A stretch of DNA of 64,000 nt from Archaeoglobus sp. JdFR-37 (lineage in GTDB: Archaea > Halobacteriota > Archaeoglobi > Archaeoglobales > Archaeoglobaceae). A program made the translations under genes and the position numbers. Under the pieces are notes generated by a model that saw only the letters and a program-made list of their open reading frames with translations, searched no databases and had not been told where the DNA came from. Below, in pieces: positions 32,804-42,168 of the stretch; position 1 is the first letter of the stretch; each line of letters begins with the position of its first letter. Where the stretch lies: positions 1 to 64,000 of the forward strand of contig MTMY01000007.1 of NCBI GenBank assembly GCA_002010215.1, in the 5' to 3' direction.

Positions 32804-34735
32804 ATGGGATTTAAATGGAAGTCTAAATGGTGGATATTTGTATTGGTAACTGGATTGGCTATCACTCTGATAGCACTGACTGGCTGCGTTCAGGAGGAGA
32901 AACCTCCAGAATTGAATAACAAAAGCAAGGCAAAACCCGAACTGAAAGCTTTCACGAATTTTTCCTCAGAAGAGGAATTAAGAGAATATCTGTCAAAGTC
33001 TCAAAGTGTCGGATATTCTTTCGGCATCTGGGGAGAATTGGTAATTACAGCGGATGTTGCAAAGGGGGGTGTTCCAGAGGCCGTTCCAGCTCCACGCCCT
33101 GCAACAACTCCAGCACCTATTCCCGCCCCCACACCTACCCCGGCTCCAACTCCAGGCAGGTATTCAACCACAAATGTGCAGGTTGCAGGCATCGATGAGC
33201 CGGACATAGTCAAAACAGATGGCAGAAACATTTACTTCTCCAGATTCTGGATGGGCTGGGTACATCCAGTCAAATTCGTCCCGGAAATGGGCGGGAATAC
33301 AAAGATAATACTGGCATTTCCACCTGAAGAGCTGGAGAAGAAATTCGAGATCGATGAGTCCGGTCAGCTTCTTCTAGACAACAGCACCCTTATAATACTG
33401 GACTATGACCGCATTGTAGCTTATAACGTTTCAGGAAAGCCTGAGAAGGTATGGAATGCAGACCTGAACAGTAGGCTGGTTGCTGCAAGGCTTTATGACT
33501 CAAAGCTTTATCTAATCACCCGAAGCTGGATAGACTATTACGAGCCCATTCCTGTCAAACCACTGGTAATTAACGGAAAAGAGGTTATCATAGACTACAC
33601 CAGAATCTACCACCCAATCGAACCCGTTTATGCAGATGTAACCTATAACGTCCTAATTCTTGACCCTGAAACTGGGAGGGTTGAGAACTCAGCTTCCTTT
33701 ATCGGCTCTGCGGGTCAGTCGATTGTTTACATGTCTACCAGTGCCATTTACATCACCTACTTCCAGACGCCTGATCAGGCAGACCTGATGTACAAGTTTC
33801 TGAAGGAGAACAGAGATCTAGTCTCGAATGAAGTAATCCAGAGAATTGAGAAACTCAGACAGTATGACATAAGCAATCGAGCGAAGTATGTAGAGATACA
33901 GGAGATTCTGCGGCAATATTCATCATCTCTTGACAGGGATGAGCGGAAAAAGTTTGAAAATGAGTTCTGGAACAGGCTGATGAAGTACAGGGAAGAACAT
34001 AAGAGAGACCTTGAAAAGACTAGGATTGTGAAGATGTCTCTGGATCTGAAACCTCTGGCAGCTGGCGAGATTCCGGGCAGGCTCCTGAATCAGTTCTCTC
34101 TGGATGAGTACCAAGGATACCTTAGGGTTGCTACCACCATAGGAGACACCAACGATCTCTACGTACTGGATGCAGACCTCAAAGTGGTTGGCTCCATAAA
34201 GGACTTCGGCCAGGATGAGAGGATATATGCTGTCAGGTTCATTGGTGACAGAGGCTACATCGTCACCTTCAGGCAGACAGACCCATTCTTCGTCATAGAC
34301 CTCTCAGACCCAACAAAGCCGGAAATAAAGGGTGAATTGAAAATTCCGGGATATTCATCATACCTCCACCCCATTTCGGAACACATCATACTTGGGGTCG
34401 GGAAGGAAGGCAGCGAAGTAAAGGTATCTCTCTTCGACGTCTCCTCGCCAGAGAAGCCTGAAGAAATAGACAGGTACATACTGAAAGAGCACTGGTCGGA
34501 TATATTGAGAACGCATCACGCCTTCCTGCTGGATAACAAGCACAAGATATTCTTCCTTCCAGGGGCAAGCGGTGGATACATTTTCTCCTACAGCGAAAAG
34601 CTTGAACTTGTTAAAGCAGTAGACATGCCGGCCATCAGGGCCATCTACATAGACGACTACCTCTACATAATCGGCGACAAAATCGCGGTCTTCGATGAGA
34701 AGACTTGGGAGAAAGTAAATGAGCTGGATTTATAA
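32804..34735 (+). CDS. Lipoprotein with C-terminal beta-propeller domain (COG4880 type)
   Basis: About 643 residues. A basic start and a hydrophobic helix end in LIALTGCVQEE, a lipobox with the anchoring cysteine near residue 28. A Pro/Ala linker of about 35 residues (PAPRPATTPAPIPAP) follows, then a conserved NVQVAGIDEPDIVKTDGRNI motif that opens the propeller domain. A charged helical insert lies in the middle. The family is common in archaea and some bacteria and is extracellular; function unknown. ATG 32804 fits a TATA-like GCTTTATG 27-34 nt upstream. Confidence 0.85.
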   Translation: MGFKWKSKWWIFVLVTGLAITLIALTGCVQEEKPPELNNKSKAKPELKAFTNFSSEEELREYLSKSQSVGYSFGIWGELVITADVAKGGVPEAVPAPRPATTPAPIPAPTPTPAPTPGRYSTTNVQVAGIDEPDIVKTDGRNIYFSRFWMGWVHPVKFVPEMGGNTKIILAFPPEELEKKFEIDESGQLLLDNSTLIILDYDRIVAYNVSGKPEKVWNADLNSRLVAARLYDSKLYLITRSWIDYYEPIPVKPLVINGKEVIIDYTRIYHPIEPVYADVTYNVLILDPETGRVENSASFIGSAGQSIVYMSTSAIYITYFQTPDQADLMYKFLKENRDLVSNEVIQRIEKLRQYDISNRAKYVEIQEILRQYSSSLDRDERKKFENEFWNRLMKYREEHKRDLEKTRIVKMSLDLKPLAAGEIPGRLLNQFSLDEYQGYLRVATTIGDTNDLYVLDADLKVVGSIKDFGQDERIYAVRFIGDRGYIVTFRQTDPFFVIDLSDPTKPEIKGELKIPGYSSYLHPISEHIILGVGKEGSEVKVSLFDVSSPEKPEEIDRYILKEHWSDILRTHHAFLLDNKHKIFFLPGASGGYIFSYSEKLELVKAVDMPAIRAIYIDDYLYIIGDKIAVFDEKTWEKVNELDL

Positions 34736-34865
34736 ATTTTAATTTTTTATTTTGAGAGTTTGAAAATTGTAACTCAAGCATTTCCTTCAATTTCGATCAA
34801 CTTTCAATTCCAACCTTGGATAATATTGCCTCTTTTGTGGACTAATCTTTAGAAATAAACGAAAT

Positions 34866-35627
34866 TCAATCAGGTGAAGCCTCCAACTTTCTTGCAACAA
34901 CTGTCACATATACACTTTCTCCTGCCTCTAAAAACTCTACTACATGGAAAGAACTCTCCTCAAGAAATGACTGAATCTCCAAACTATCGAAAGTTCTCAG
35001 CTCATGAGTCTCTTCGAATAGGTCTATGAGTTCTCTGTCCTTATAGATGATGCATTTAAACAGCAATGTGAGAAACCTTGTCTCCAGATTAAACTTGGGA
35101 AGAGATACTCTAATAGATTTCAAATCATCCTTTTCTCCCTCCAGAACACTTGGTTTAACCCCATGTGTCTTGAAGAATTCGAAACTGGGAAAATCGAATA
35201 TGAATAAGCCTCCATCCCGAAGGTTGTTGAAGGTATTTCTAAAAAAGCTCTCAACTTCGTCATCTTCATGCAAATAGCCAAGAGTACCGAACAGGCAGGT
35301 TACCACATCAAAAGGCTTGGGCAATCTGAACGAGCGGGCATCGGCAAGTAATATGTTGGCATCAACCCCCATATTGCGGGCTTTCTCTCTGGCAAGTTCA
35401 ACCATAACTTCCGAGTTGTCTATCCCTCACACTTCGTACCCTTTCTTGGAAAAATAGATCAGGAGGTCGCCAGTACCACATCCTATGTCCAGTATTGTTT
35501 TAAACTCTCTCCCAAGGAATTTCTTGGCTATTTTCTCCACGAACCTTGCATTTTCCTCTGTGTCGAAGGAACTGTAAATGAGGTCATAGTACTTGCCATA
35601 TTTTTTATAAATGTCTGCAGGCGCCAT
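34866..35627 (-). pseudogene. SAM-dependent methyltransferase interrupted by in-frame TGA
   Basis: The frame starts at ATG 35627 (MAPADIYKKYGKYYDLIYSS), holds the SAM site ILDIGCGTGDLLIYFSKKGY, and meets TGA at 35427-35429. It then continues in the same frame: GIDNSEVMVELAREKARNMG, DVVTCLFGTLGYLHEDDEVE, to the end at 34866. Without the stop it is a normal 253-residue class I methyltransferase; the stop lies just before motif II (GID). A TGG-to-TGA change is the simplest origin. The second half could start at an internal ATG (35405) but would lack the SAM site. Confidence 0.8.
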
Positions 35628-35766
35628 TTGTTTAACTTATTCTGACGCTTTGTAAATGTATCTTACTGCCTAAGCTCTGTATAGCTCATACTTCATGCTC
35701 TCTCAGCCCCAGCACTCGTATCTCAAAACAGCAAAATTTTTATGACTATGTTAACCGCACCAGATT

Positions 35767-36384
35767 ATGGTTAACCAACTGAAGTTCGTGCTGGCTGTAG
35801 TGATGGCAGTGCTAACAGCTTTAACAGCTCAGATAAAATTTAACATCTCAATTGTGCCCTACACCATGCAGAACTTCGCTGTCGTGCTCTCGGGACTCCT
35901 TCTCGGCCCCTTGTATGGTTTCATCTCTCAGCTCATATACATAGGCATGATTGCTATCGGCATACCGGCGGGAGCTGGATTTAAAGGAGGACTGGGCATC
36001 CTTACAGGGCCAACGGCAGGGTATATTCTGACATTCCCGGTGGCTGCAGCCATATGTGGCTACTTCAGAAAACTCTTCTGGAAGGAGGGGCAAAGAGCTG
36101 AGAAGATGGTAGTGTGGGCAGGGAGTGCTGTTGCGTTCATTCCGGTCTATCTGGTGGGCTTTTACGTATTCTACATGTTCGCTACCAGAGTCAGCGGATA
36201 TATGAGCTGGAGTGAGAGTGCCGCTGCTCTCTTCGGATTTTCGGGACTTTCACCGGCTCTGACTGTTTTTATTGCTTCAGTAGTAATCTTCGTTCCTCAG
36301 GACTTTTTCATCGACCACGTTCTGGCCATTGCTGCTTTCAGTTACGTCTATCAGATGCTGAAGGAGAGGGGGATTGAAATCTGA
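35767..36384 (+). CDS. bioY: Biotin ECF transporter substrate-binding protein BioY
   Basis: The 205-residue membrane protein has about six helices and BioY motifs: PYTMQNFAVVLSGLLLGPLY, GIPAGAGFKGGLGILTGPTA and GYILTFPVAAAICG. BioY captures biotin in the membrane and passes it to the ECF ATPase/EcfT module encoded next. Its stop overlaps the ATPase frame. A TATA-like TTTTTATGAC lies 25-30 nt upstream of the ATG. Confidence 0.93.
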   Translation: MVNQLKFVLAVVMAVLTALTAQIKFNISIVPYTMQNFAVVLSGLLLGPLYGFISQLIYIGMIAIGIPAGAGFKGGLGILTGPTAGYILTFPVAAAICGYFRKLFWKEGQRAEKMVVWAGSAVAFIPVYLVGFYVFYMFATRVSGYMSWSESAAALFGFSGLSPALTVFIASVVIFVPQDFFIDHVLAIAAFSYVYQMLKERGIEI

Positions 36385-37634
36385 TCGAGCTGATAGGTGT
36401 TAGCTATACCTACCCGAATGGAGTGAAGGCATTATCGGGCATTGATTTCGTTGCAGAGGAAGGTGAGAAAGTATTCATTGCCGGGAAAACGGGGAGTGGA
36501 AAATCAACACTCCTCAGAATTTTTAACGGTCTGATACCTTTCTTTTACGGTGGAAAGCTAAAAGGAGAGGTGAACATTTTCGGGAAGTCCAGTGAGGATG
36601 TGAAGAAAGATGTCTTTTTCATCTCTCAGTTTCCCGACGAACAGATTTTAATGGGTAGAGTCAGGGATGAAATAGTCTTTCCACTTCTCCAGAGGGGCTT
36701 AGACTTTGAAGAGGCGGAGAAAAAGGCTTTGAAAGTGGCAAAGAAGCTTGGCGTTGAGGATCTGATGGAAAAGCGAACTGATGAAATCTCGGAGGGGCAG
36801 AAACAGATGGTGATGCTGGCCACCGCCTTGGCCAGCGGTTCAAGGGCAATTGTGCTGGACGAGCCTTTCGCCCACCTTCATGTTAGGAGGGCAAAAACAC
36901 TTCACGAACTCCTTTTGAAAAGCGAGAATACCATAATAGCATCGGATCACAGAATCGAGCTTTCAAGGGGATTCAGAAAGGTCAGCATGACGGAACTTAA
37001 TCGAGAAGTCAATCAGGAAGCCGACCAGTATGGTGAAGATGAATCTGAGCAGGAAACCGAATTTCAAGTAAAACGTAAAGTAAGTAAAGTTGTGGAGGTT
37101 GAAAACCTTCACTTCAGCTACAGCCACTCAGATCAACTATTCTCAGGTCTGAGCTTTGAAGTGAGAGAAGGTATGACTCTGGCCATAACCGGAGATAACG
37201 GGGTAGGGAAGACGACGCTTCTAAAAATACTGGCAGGGCTTTTGAAGCCCGATAAAGGCAGGGTAATGGTTCACGGGAAACCGAGTCTATCAATGCAGTT
37301 CCCCAACTATCACTTTTTCAGCAGGAGCGTTGCGGACGAGCTTGGAAACATCACAATCTTTGGACTTGAAAAGCTTGCAGGAAGGCACCCCCACTCTCTC
37401 AGTGCCGGCGAGGCAAAAAGAGTTTCTATAGCCAAGGCTTTCAGAAGCGACATCGTGCTTTTGGATGAACCCATGTGCGGTCAGGACACATCCTTCAGAG
37501 TGCAGCTCCTCAACGAGGCCAGGAGAAGAGGGAGGACCCTGATACTGGCAACCCATGATGAAAAGCTGGCTGCCATGTGTGATGAGGTGATTAATCTTGA
37601 TGAGATTTGCAAAAATTGCAAGAAGGGCTCTTGA
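36381..37634 (+). CDS. ECF transporter ATPase with two fused ABC domains
   Basis: About 417 residues. The first ABC domain has AGKTGSGKSTLLRIFNG, signature EISEGQKQMV and IVLDEPFAHL. The second (from about residue 235) has TGDNGVGKTTLLKIL, LSAGEAKRVSIAKAF and IVLLDEPMCG. Usually EcfA1 and EcfA2 are separate; here one chain carries both. The usual EcfA start M-IELxxVSYxYPNG is present as IELIGVSYTYPNG but without ATG, GTG or TTG. CTG 36381 overlaps the bioY stop and has GAGGGGG 8 nt upstream; GTG 36423 would cut off this strand. Confidence 0.88.
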   Translation: MIELIGVSYTYPNGVKALSGIDFVAEEGEKVFIAGKTGSGKSTLLRIFNGLIPFFYGGKLKGEVNIFGKSSEDVKKDVFFISQFPDEQILMGRVRDEIVFPLLQRGLDFEEAEKKALKVAKKLGVEDLMEKRTDEISEGQKQMVMLATALASGSRAIVLDEPFAHLHVRRAKTLHELLLKSENTIIASDHRIELSRGFRKVSMTELNREVNQEADQYGEDESEQETEFQVKRKVSKVVEVENLHFSYSHSDQLFSGLSFEVREGMTLAITGDNGVGKTTLLKILAGLLKPDKGRVMVHGKPSLSMQFPNYHFFSRSVADELGNITIFGLEKLAGRHPHSLSAGEAKRVSIAKAFRSDIVLLDEPMCGQDTSFRVQLLNEARRRGRTLILATHDEKLAAMCDEVINLDEICKNCKKGS

Positions 37635-38313
37635 AGGAGGTGGGATGGAGGAAAGGACAGCCATCCTAACCTCAGCCTTCTTATCTCTCTCTGTGCTTAT
37701 CTCATTCATTCCCGCAATCTCTTTTGCAGCCCTCATCCCTCCTCTTCTTGTGGTCAAAAGAAGAGTTTTTTACTCTTTAGCGGCAGCGTCTCCCCTCCTC
37801 ATCGTCTTTTTCCTCACAACCCTTCTTCTTTCCGGCCTGGTCATTTCTGATTCTATTTCAGATTCCGGTCTGAATTCAACGTTACTCCCGGCACCGCTTT
37901 GGGCAGCTCTCACGTCAATTATGGCTGTTGCAGCTCTGATATCTGCCGGAACACTGCTGTTCACCGATAATCCGTCTAGAATGGTTGCAGCCCTGATGTT
38001 CTTTCGTATCCCTTTTCAGGCGGCTTTCAGCATAGCCCTTGCCATGAGGATGCTCCAGATGCTGATGAGAGACTTGGAAAACGTTTCAGCAATTCTTAAG
38101 ATGAGTGAAACTGGCTTGGGATACTACAAAAAGCTTTTATTGGCAATCACTTCAGTTTCAGTGCTTCGGGGAATTGCAGTTGCGGAAACTCTTTATTCTA
38201 GAGGCTTTCCCGGAAATTTTGATTATCCTCTCAAAAAGCCTGAAGCCAGAGAGGTTATTTTACTGCTTTATTCATTTATTCTGTTCCTTTATTCCCTTAA
38301 TTCTTTCTTTTGA
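37600..38313 (+). CDS. ECF transporter T component (EcfT/BioN-like)
   Basis: The 237-residue membrane protein has about five hydrophobic helices. The coupling region includes AMRMLQMLMRDLENVSAILK and AVAETLYSRGFPGN, with the A-x-x-x-RG signature of EcfT. It links the BioY subunit to the fused ATPase. The start at 37600 overlaps the ATPase gene by 35 bp; an alternative ATG after GGAGGTGG (37645) would give a shorter form. Its end overlaps the convergent MBL gene by 17 bp. Confidence 0.85.
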   Translation: MRFAKIARRALEGGGMEERTAILTSAFLSLSVLISFIPAISFAALIPPLLVVKRRVFYSLAAASPLLIVFFLTTLLLSGLVISDSISDSGLNSTLLPAPLWAALTSIMAVAALISAGTLLFTDNPSRMVAALMFFRIPFQAAFSIALAMRMLQMLMRDLENVSAILKMSETGLGYYKKLLLAITSVSVLRGIAVAETLYSRGFPGNFDYPLKKPEAREVILLLYSFILFLYSLNSFF

Positions 38314-39247
38314 TTCTCTCTTTAACTTCATTCCAGTGCTGTCTTAGCTCCTCTTCGCTTCCTTTCCTCCTAACCTCCTTCCCCATCCACTCCACGAAAC
38401 CGTGATTGTGGAGGTAGTCGGTGTAAGCGGCAGCTTCACTGACTATCAAGAAAAGGAATTTAGGGTCAAAGCCATATATTTCGACGGCAGCATCATAGGG
38501 TGTTCGCCAGTCTTTGTAAGCACGCCAGAAACTGATTGTTTTTTCCGTGAAGTCATCTATGTAGCTCAGGAAAACCTTTATGACAGGATTTCTGAAATCA
38601 CGGTGTCCCGGAAACACAGTTTCGATTTGAATTGAGAGGAGCCTTTCAATGGTCTCCAAATACTGCTCAAGAACTGGAAGCCTTTCGACTTCATCCACCG
38701 GCTCGGGGGACTTGTAGGGGACTATTCCGTCAAGGACTGTATCGCCGGAGAAGAGAATGCCGTCTTTCAGCAGGCATATGTGGCTGAGGGAGTGGCCAGG
38801 AGCTGGCAGCACTTCAAAGCTCTTCAGTTTTTTAATTTCTTTTACTTCATTGCAGTTCTTGCATGGCTTTGAATACTGGGTGTACCTCTCCTCTGTCCTC
38901 TTCTCCATGATCTCTACCAGCTTTTCAGGCATTCCTAGATTGCGGAAGTGCCGAAAGACCAGCTTAAAATAACTAAACTCAGAATCTGAGATTCGCTCAC
39001 ACGCTATTTTGCTGGCATAAACTTCTGGGAAGAGGTATGCCATTCCGAAGTGATCTGCATGGCTGTGGGAGACCACGAGCTTAACGTCTTCGAAAGTAAG
39101 CCCCCTTTCCTCAAGTCCATTTTTTAACGCTTCAAAAGACTGGGGCGTGTAGATGCCGCAGTCAAAAAGAACTTCATCATCAATGAGGTATGCGTTGGTG
39201 TCCCCAGTTGGAAATGGGGAGGGGATTCTTATTCTGAAAATTTCCAT
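38297..39247 (-). CDS. MBL-fold metal-dependent hydrolase
   Basis: The 316-residue protein shows SHSHADHFG (HxHxDH), LPAPGHSLSHICLL, LFSGDTVLD and VFPGHRDF, the full metal set of the beta-lactamase fold. A CKNCNEV segment near residue 130 gives two extra cysteines. The C-terminal helical part resembles the LACTB2 or glyoxalase II-like branch. Substrate unknown. It is convergent with the EcfT gene and upstream of deoxyhypusine synthase in the minus direction. Confidence 0.85.
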   Translation of the reverse strand: MEIFRIRIPSPFPTGDTNAYLIDDEVLFDCGIYTPQSFEALKNGLEERGLTFEDVKLVVSHSHADHFGMAYLFPEVYASKIACERISDSEFSYFKLVFRHFRNLGMPEKLVEIMEKRTEERYTQYSKPCKNCNEVKEIKKLKSFEVLPAPGHSLSHICLLKDGILFSGDTVLDGIVPYKSPEPVDEVERLPVLEQYLETIERLLSIQIETVFPGHRDFRNPVIKVFLSYIDDFTEKTISFWRAYKDWRTPYDAAVEIYGFDPKFLFLIVSEAAAYTDYLHNHGFVEWMGKEVRRKGSEEELRQHWNEVKERIKRKN

Positions 39248-39313
39248 AGACAGAGGTTGAACATGTGAAATTTAAATCCTACCTCTGGACTTTTGACACC
39301 TGATTGTTTCCGC

Positions 39314-40216
39314 TTATCCGAACCTGTCCACAAGGTACGCATGGAGGAGTGGCAGAGCAATTGTGACATCGCAGTAGACTGTTACAGCTTTGGCATCGCT
39401 TTTCAGCTTGCACCAGCTCTTCGCTTCCTCGAGCGTTGCCCCACTGAGTCCTCCCCACTGGGGAGAATCTGTAGTAACCTGAATTGCGTAATCGAAGCCT
39501 TCAGCCAGAAGCATTGCCTGGAGGGTGAAGTTCTTGGGAACCCCTCCACCGAAAATTGCTGTGCCAATTGCCCCATCCTGAAAGCACAAGTCCACCATTT
39601 TCCTGATGTCCTTTATTACATCGAGGATCATATCCTTACTGTATATCGAGAGGTGCAGACCGGCAATTGAATCGTGGAGAGTAGGAGAGAAAACAGGGAC
39701 ACCTTTTCTGGCTGCTATGTGGAGGAAAGACTCCTTGTCGGGCAGTCTGAGGCCTATCTCTCTGATGAATTCATGAGTACTCATTTTTCCATCCATTTCT
39801 TGGATTATGCGGGCAAGAAATTCTTCTATGCCCTCAAAGGCATCCTGGGAGACGAAAACATCATATATTCTGTTTATATTTTGCCGGGAAAGTTCTAAAT
39901 CATTAGCTCTGGCATCACCTTTCTCGTGCCTGTACCCCAGTGCTTCTGCCACCTCATGAACGATGTTGGCCCCTGTCGTCACTATGCAGCTTGCAAAGCC
40001 CTTCTCAACCATATCTGCTATGATACTCCTCATCCCGGCAGGTATCAGAGCGCCAGAGAAAGCCAGAAAGATAAAAGCGTCTTTCTCCACCATCTCTGCG
40101 TATATCCTTGCAGCCTCCCCGAGCCTTCTGGCATTGAAGGCAGTATCAGCCATTGCCTCAACGAGTTCCGATATTCCCATGCCTCTCCTGACATTCAGTG
40201 GTTTAACGTTCACCAT
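39314..40216 (-). CDS. dys: Deoxyhypusine synthase
   Basis: The 300-residue enzyme builds deoxyhypusine from spermidine on initiation factor aIF5A. It has FLAFSGALIPAGMRSIIADM, CIVTTGANIVHEVAEALGY, PVFSPTLHDSIAGLHL and FGGGVPKNFTLQA; the lysine in VPKN corresponds to the catalytic lysine. Archaea often have two DHS-like genes, and this one ends DFG-less as in the shorter branch, so it may be either the classical enzyme or a homospermidine synthase-like paralogue. Confidence 0.85.
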   Translation of the reverse strand: MVNVKPLNVRRGMGISELVEAMADTAFNARRLGEAARIYAEMVEKDAFIFLAFSGALIPAGMRSIIADMVEKGFASCIVTTGANIVHEVAEALGYRHEKGDARANDLELSRQNINRIYDVFVSQDAFEGIEEFLARIIQEMDGKMSTHEFIREIGLRLPDKESFLHIAARKGVPVFSPTLHDSIAGLHLSIYSKDMILDVIKDIRKMVDLCFQDGAIGTAIFGGGVPKNFTLQAMLLAEGFDYAIQVTTDSPQWGGLSGATLEEAKSWCKLKSDAKAVTVYCDVTIALPLLHAYLVDRFG

Positions 40217-40304
40217 GCAGGGAGGTGGCGGCGTGGATTAAAGTTTTTTGTTCCTCTTCGTCAATTCCACCACATTTAAATAGCCTCATACCGAGCAATT
40301 TCTC

Positions 40305-40898
40305 ATGAACAGGCGTGTTTTGCTTCTCAGCATATCTCTCCTGCCTGTTATGATTGCATCGGGGATGATCTACTCTGTACTGCCAATCTACCTCAACCAG
40401 GAGCTTGGAGCTGGGAAGGTGCAAGTTGGAACCCTCTTCACCTTAGGTGCACTAACAGGAACTCTCACATCTCTGGGGATCGGGAAGCTTGCGGACAGAT
40501 TCGGGAAAATACCTCTAATTCTGTTCTCCCAGATTTGTTTCTCCGCTGTGATGATTCTGTACTCCTTTATAAATTCTTACATCTTCGCCTATCCCATCCA
40601 CGTCTTTGAGGGCTTTGCATGGGCCAGCCTTGGAGTTTCAGCTCCAGCGCTAATAGCTGATGTCTCCAGAAAGGGTGAAAGGGGAGAGGCAATGGGCATT
40701 TACAATACATTCTGGGGGCTGGGATGGGTCATAGGCCCCATTCTGGGCGGAGGTCTGGCAGAGCTTTTTGGCTTCCGGATTATGCTTAGGGTGTCATTTT
40801 TGATGATAATGCTTGGGCTGGCTCTTTCCCTGATGCTGATCAAAGGGAACGTTATGTCTGGCCCATCTGAAGCCCCATCTGAAGTGTCCGAGGCTTAG
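40305..40898 (+). CDS. Half-length major facilitator superfamily protein
   Basis: The 197-residue protein contains only the N-terminal six helices of an MFS carrier: LPVMIASGMIYSVLPIYL, then GIGKLADRFGKIPLILFSQ (the loop 2-3 motif), then YNTFWGLGWVIGPILGGGLA (helix 5 motif C). A normal carrier has about 400 residues and twelve helices. It ends SEAPSEVSEA and then TAG, 4 bp into the convergent lysA gene. It may dimerise, or be a gene cut short by the lysA boundary. TATA-like ATTTAAATAG lies 24-33 nt upstream. Confidence 0.8.
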   Translation: MNRRVLLLSISLLPVMIASGMIYSVLPIYLNQELGAGKVQVGTLFTLGALTGTLTSLGIGKLADRFGKIPLILFSQICFSAVMILYSFINSYIFAYPIHVFEGFAWASLGVSAPALIADVSRKGERGEAMGIYNTFWGLGWVIGPILGGGLAELFGFRIMLRVSFLMIMLGLALSLMLIKGNVMSGPSEAPSEVSEA

Positions 40899-42154
40899 AG
40901 GAGGTGTTCGGGAATCCTCTGCTTCACAATCAGGTCTCCGTAGCTTTCGGCTTCTCTCGTTAAGTAATGGTGGCTGCCTTCCACAAGCACTTCAGCACAT
41001 CTCGTTCTGCCGTTGTACTGGCTGCTCATAGCGAATCCATATGCTCCAGCATCGAAAATTGCGATGATATCTCCCTTCTCAACCTTCGGTAGCTTTCGAT
41101 CCTCCCCCAGAATGTCTCCGCTCTCACATATGGGTCCTACTATGGTGTATACTTCCTCCCCCTCTCTATCCATCTTGTTCGCAACAGCAATGCGGTGGTA
41201 GGCATTATACATTGCAGGTCTCAAAAGCAGATTGAATCCAGCATCCACAGCAACGAAGTTCTTGTAACTTTTCTTGACGGCATTTACTTTTGTGAGAAGG
41301 ACTGTCGTATCTCCAACTATGCTCCTGCCCGGCTCCAGCCAGAGTTCTGGGTCAGATTTGAGCTCTGATAAGCCATTTTCAAAAACGGGCAAGAGTTTTT
41401 CAGCAAGCTGAGCCGGAGTGGGTGCACCCTTTCCTTCATAATCTATTCCGAGTCCTCCTCCAATGTCAATAAACTCTAGCTCCACTCCGATTTCCTCCAC
41501 TTGCTTCGCTATCTGGAACATCTTTTCCAGAGCTTCTACGAAGGGAGAAATATCTGTTATCTGGCTGCCTATGTGGCAGTGAATGCCGCACGGCTCGACG
41601 CCTGGCAACTCGTAGGCGGTTCTGTAAATGTCAACTATGCCCTCCCACGGAATCCCGAATTTTGAGGTTCTAAGGGCTGTGGCTATCTTGGGATGGGTTT
41701 TTGCATCTATTTCAGGATTGACTCTGAATGCAATTCTAACCTCAGAATCTTCAAGAATAGCGGTTTCGGAGAGGGTGTAAAGCTCGTCAATGCTGTCCAC
41801 GCTGAAGGCAACACCGCTCCGCACACCCATTCTGATTTCCTCATCACTCTTGGAGTTGCCATTGAAAAGAATGTACTCTTTCGGAAAATCGGCAAGCAGA
41901 GCAATATACAGCTCTCCGCCGCTGAATACGTCTGCGCCAAATCCGTTTGCCGAGATTATTCTGAGTATGGAGAGGTTGTTGTTGGCCTTAACGGCATATA
42001 GGAGCTTTGCATCCTTAAAAGCATCCTTATAGGCCTTGATGTTTCTCTCCAGTGTCGATCTGGAGGTGACATAAAGTGGAGTGCCGTAGCTTTCAACAAG
42101 CTCCTTTATGCTAACGTCCTCCACGAACAGCCAGCCGTTGCGAACAGAGAACAT
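40895..42154 (-). CDS. lysA: Diaminopimelate decarboxylase
   Basis: The 419-residue PLP enzyme makes lysine from meso-diaminopimelate. It shows LLYAVKANNNLSILR (PLP lysine), GIHCHIGSQITDISPFVEAL, EFIDIGGGLGIDYEGKGAP, VGPICESGDILGEDRKLP and FDAGAYGFAMSSQYNGR. ATG 42154 (MFSVRNGWLFVED) follows GGTGATAAAA; the open frame upstream lies inside proS. It begins 14 bp past the proS stop, so the two are cotranscribed. Confidence 0.96.
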   Translation of the reverse strand: MFSVRNGWLFVEDVSIKELVESYGTPLYVTSRSTLERNIKAYKDAFKDAKLLYAVKANNNLSILRIISANGFGADVFSGGELYIALLADFPKEYILFNGNSKSDEEIRMGVRSGVAFSVDSIDELYTLSETAILEDSEVRIAFRVNPEIDAKTHPKIATALRTSKFGIPWEGIVDIYRTAYELPGVEPCGIHCHIGSQITDISPFVEALEKMFQIAKQVEEIGVELEFIDIGGGLGIDYEGKGAPTPAQLAEKLLPVFENGLSELKSDPELWLEPGRSIVGDTTVLLTKVNAVKKSYKNFVAVDAGFNLLLRPAMYNAYHRIAVANKMDREGEEVYTIVGPICESGDILGEDRKLPKVEKGDIIAIFDAGAYGFAMSSQYNGRTRCAEVLVEGSHHYLTREAESYGDLIVKQRIPEHLL

Positions 42155-42168
42155 TTTTATCACCTTTT

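Noticed and set aside
35427-35429. TGA in the methyltransferase as a selenocysteine codon
   Set aside because: The residue lies at an ordinary structural position, no SECIS-like hairpin is apparent, and a plain nonsense mutation is simpler.
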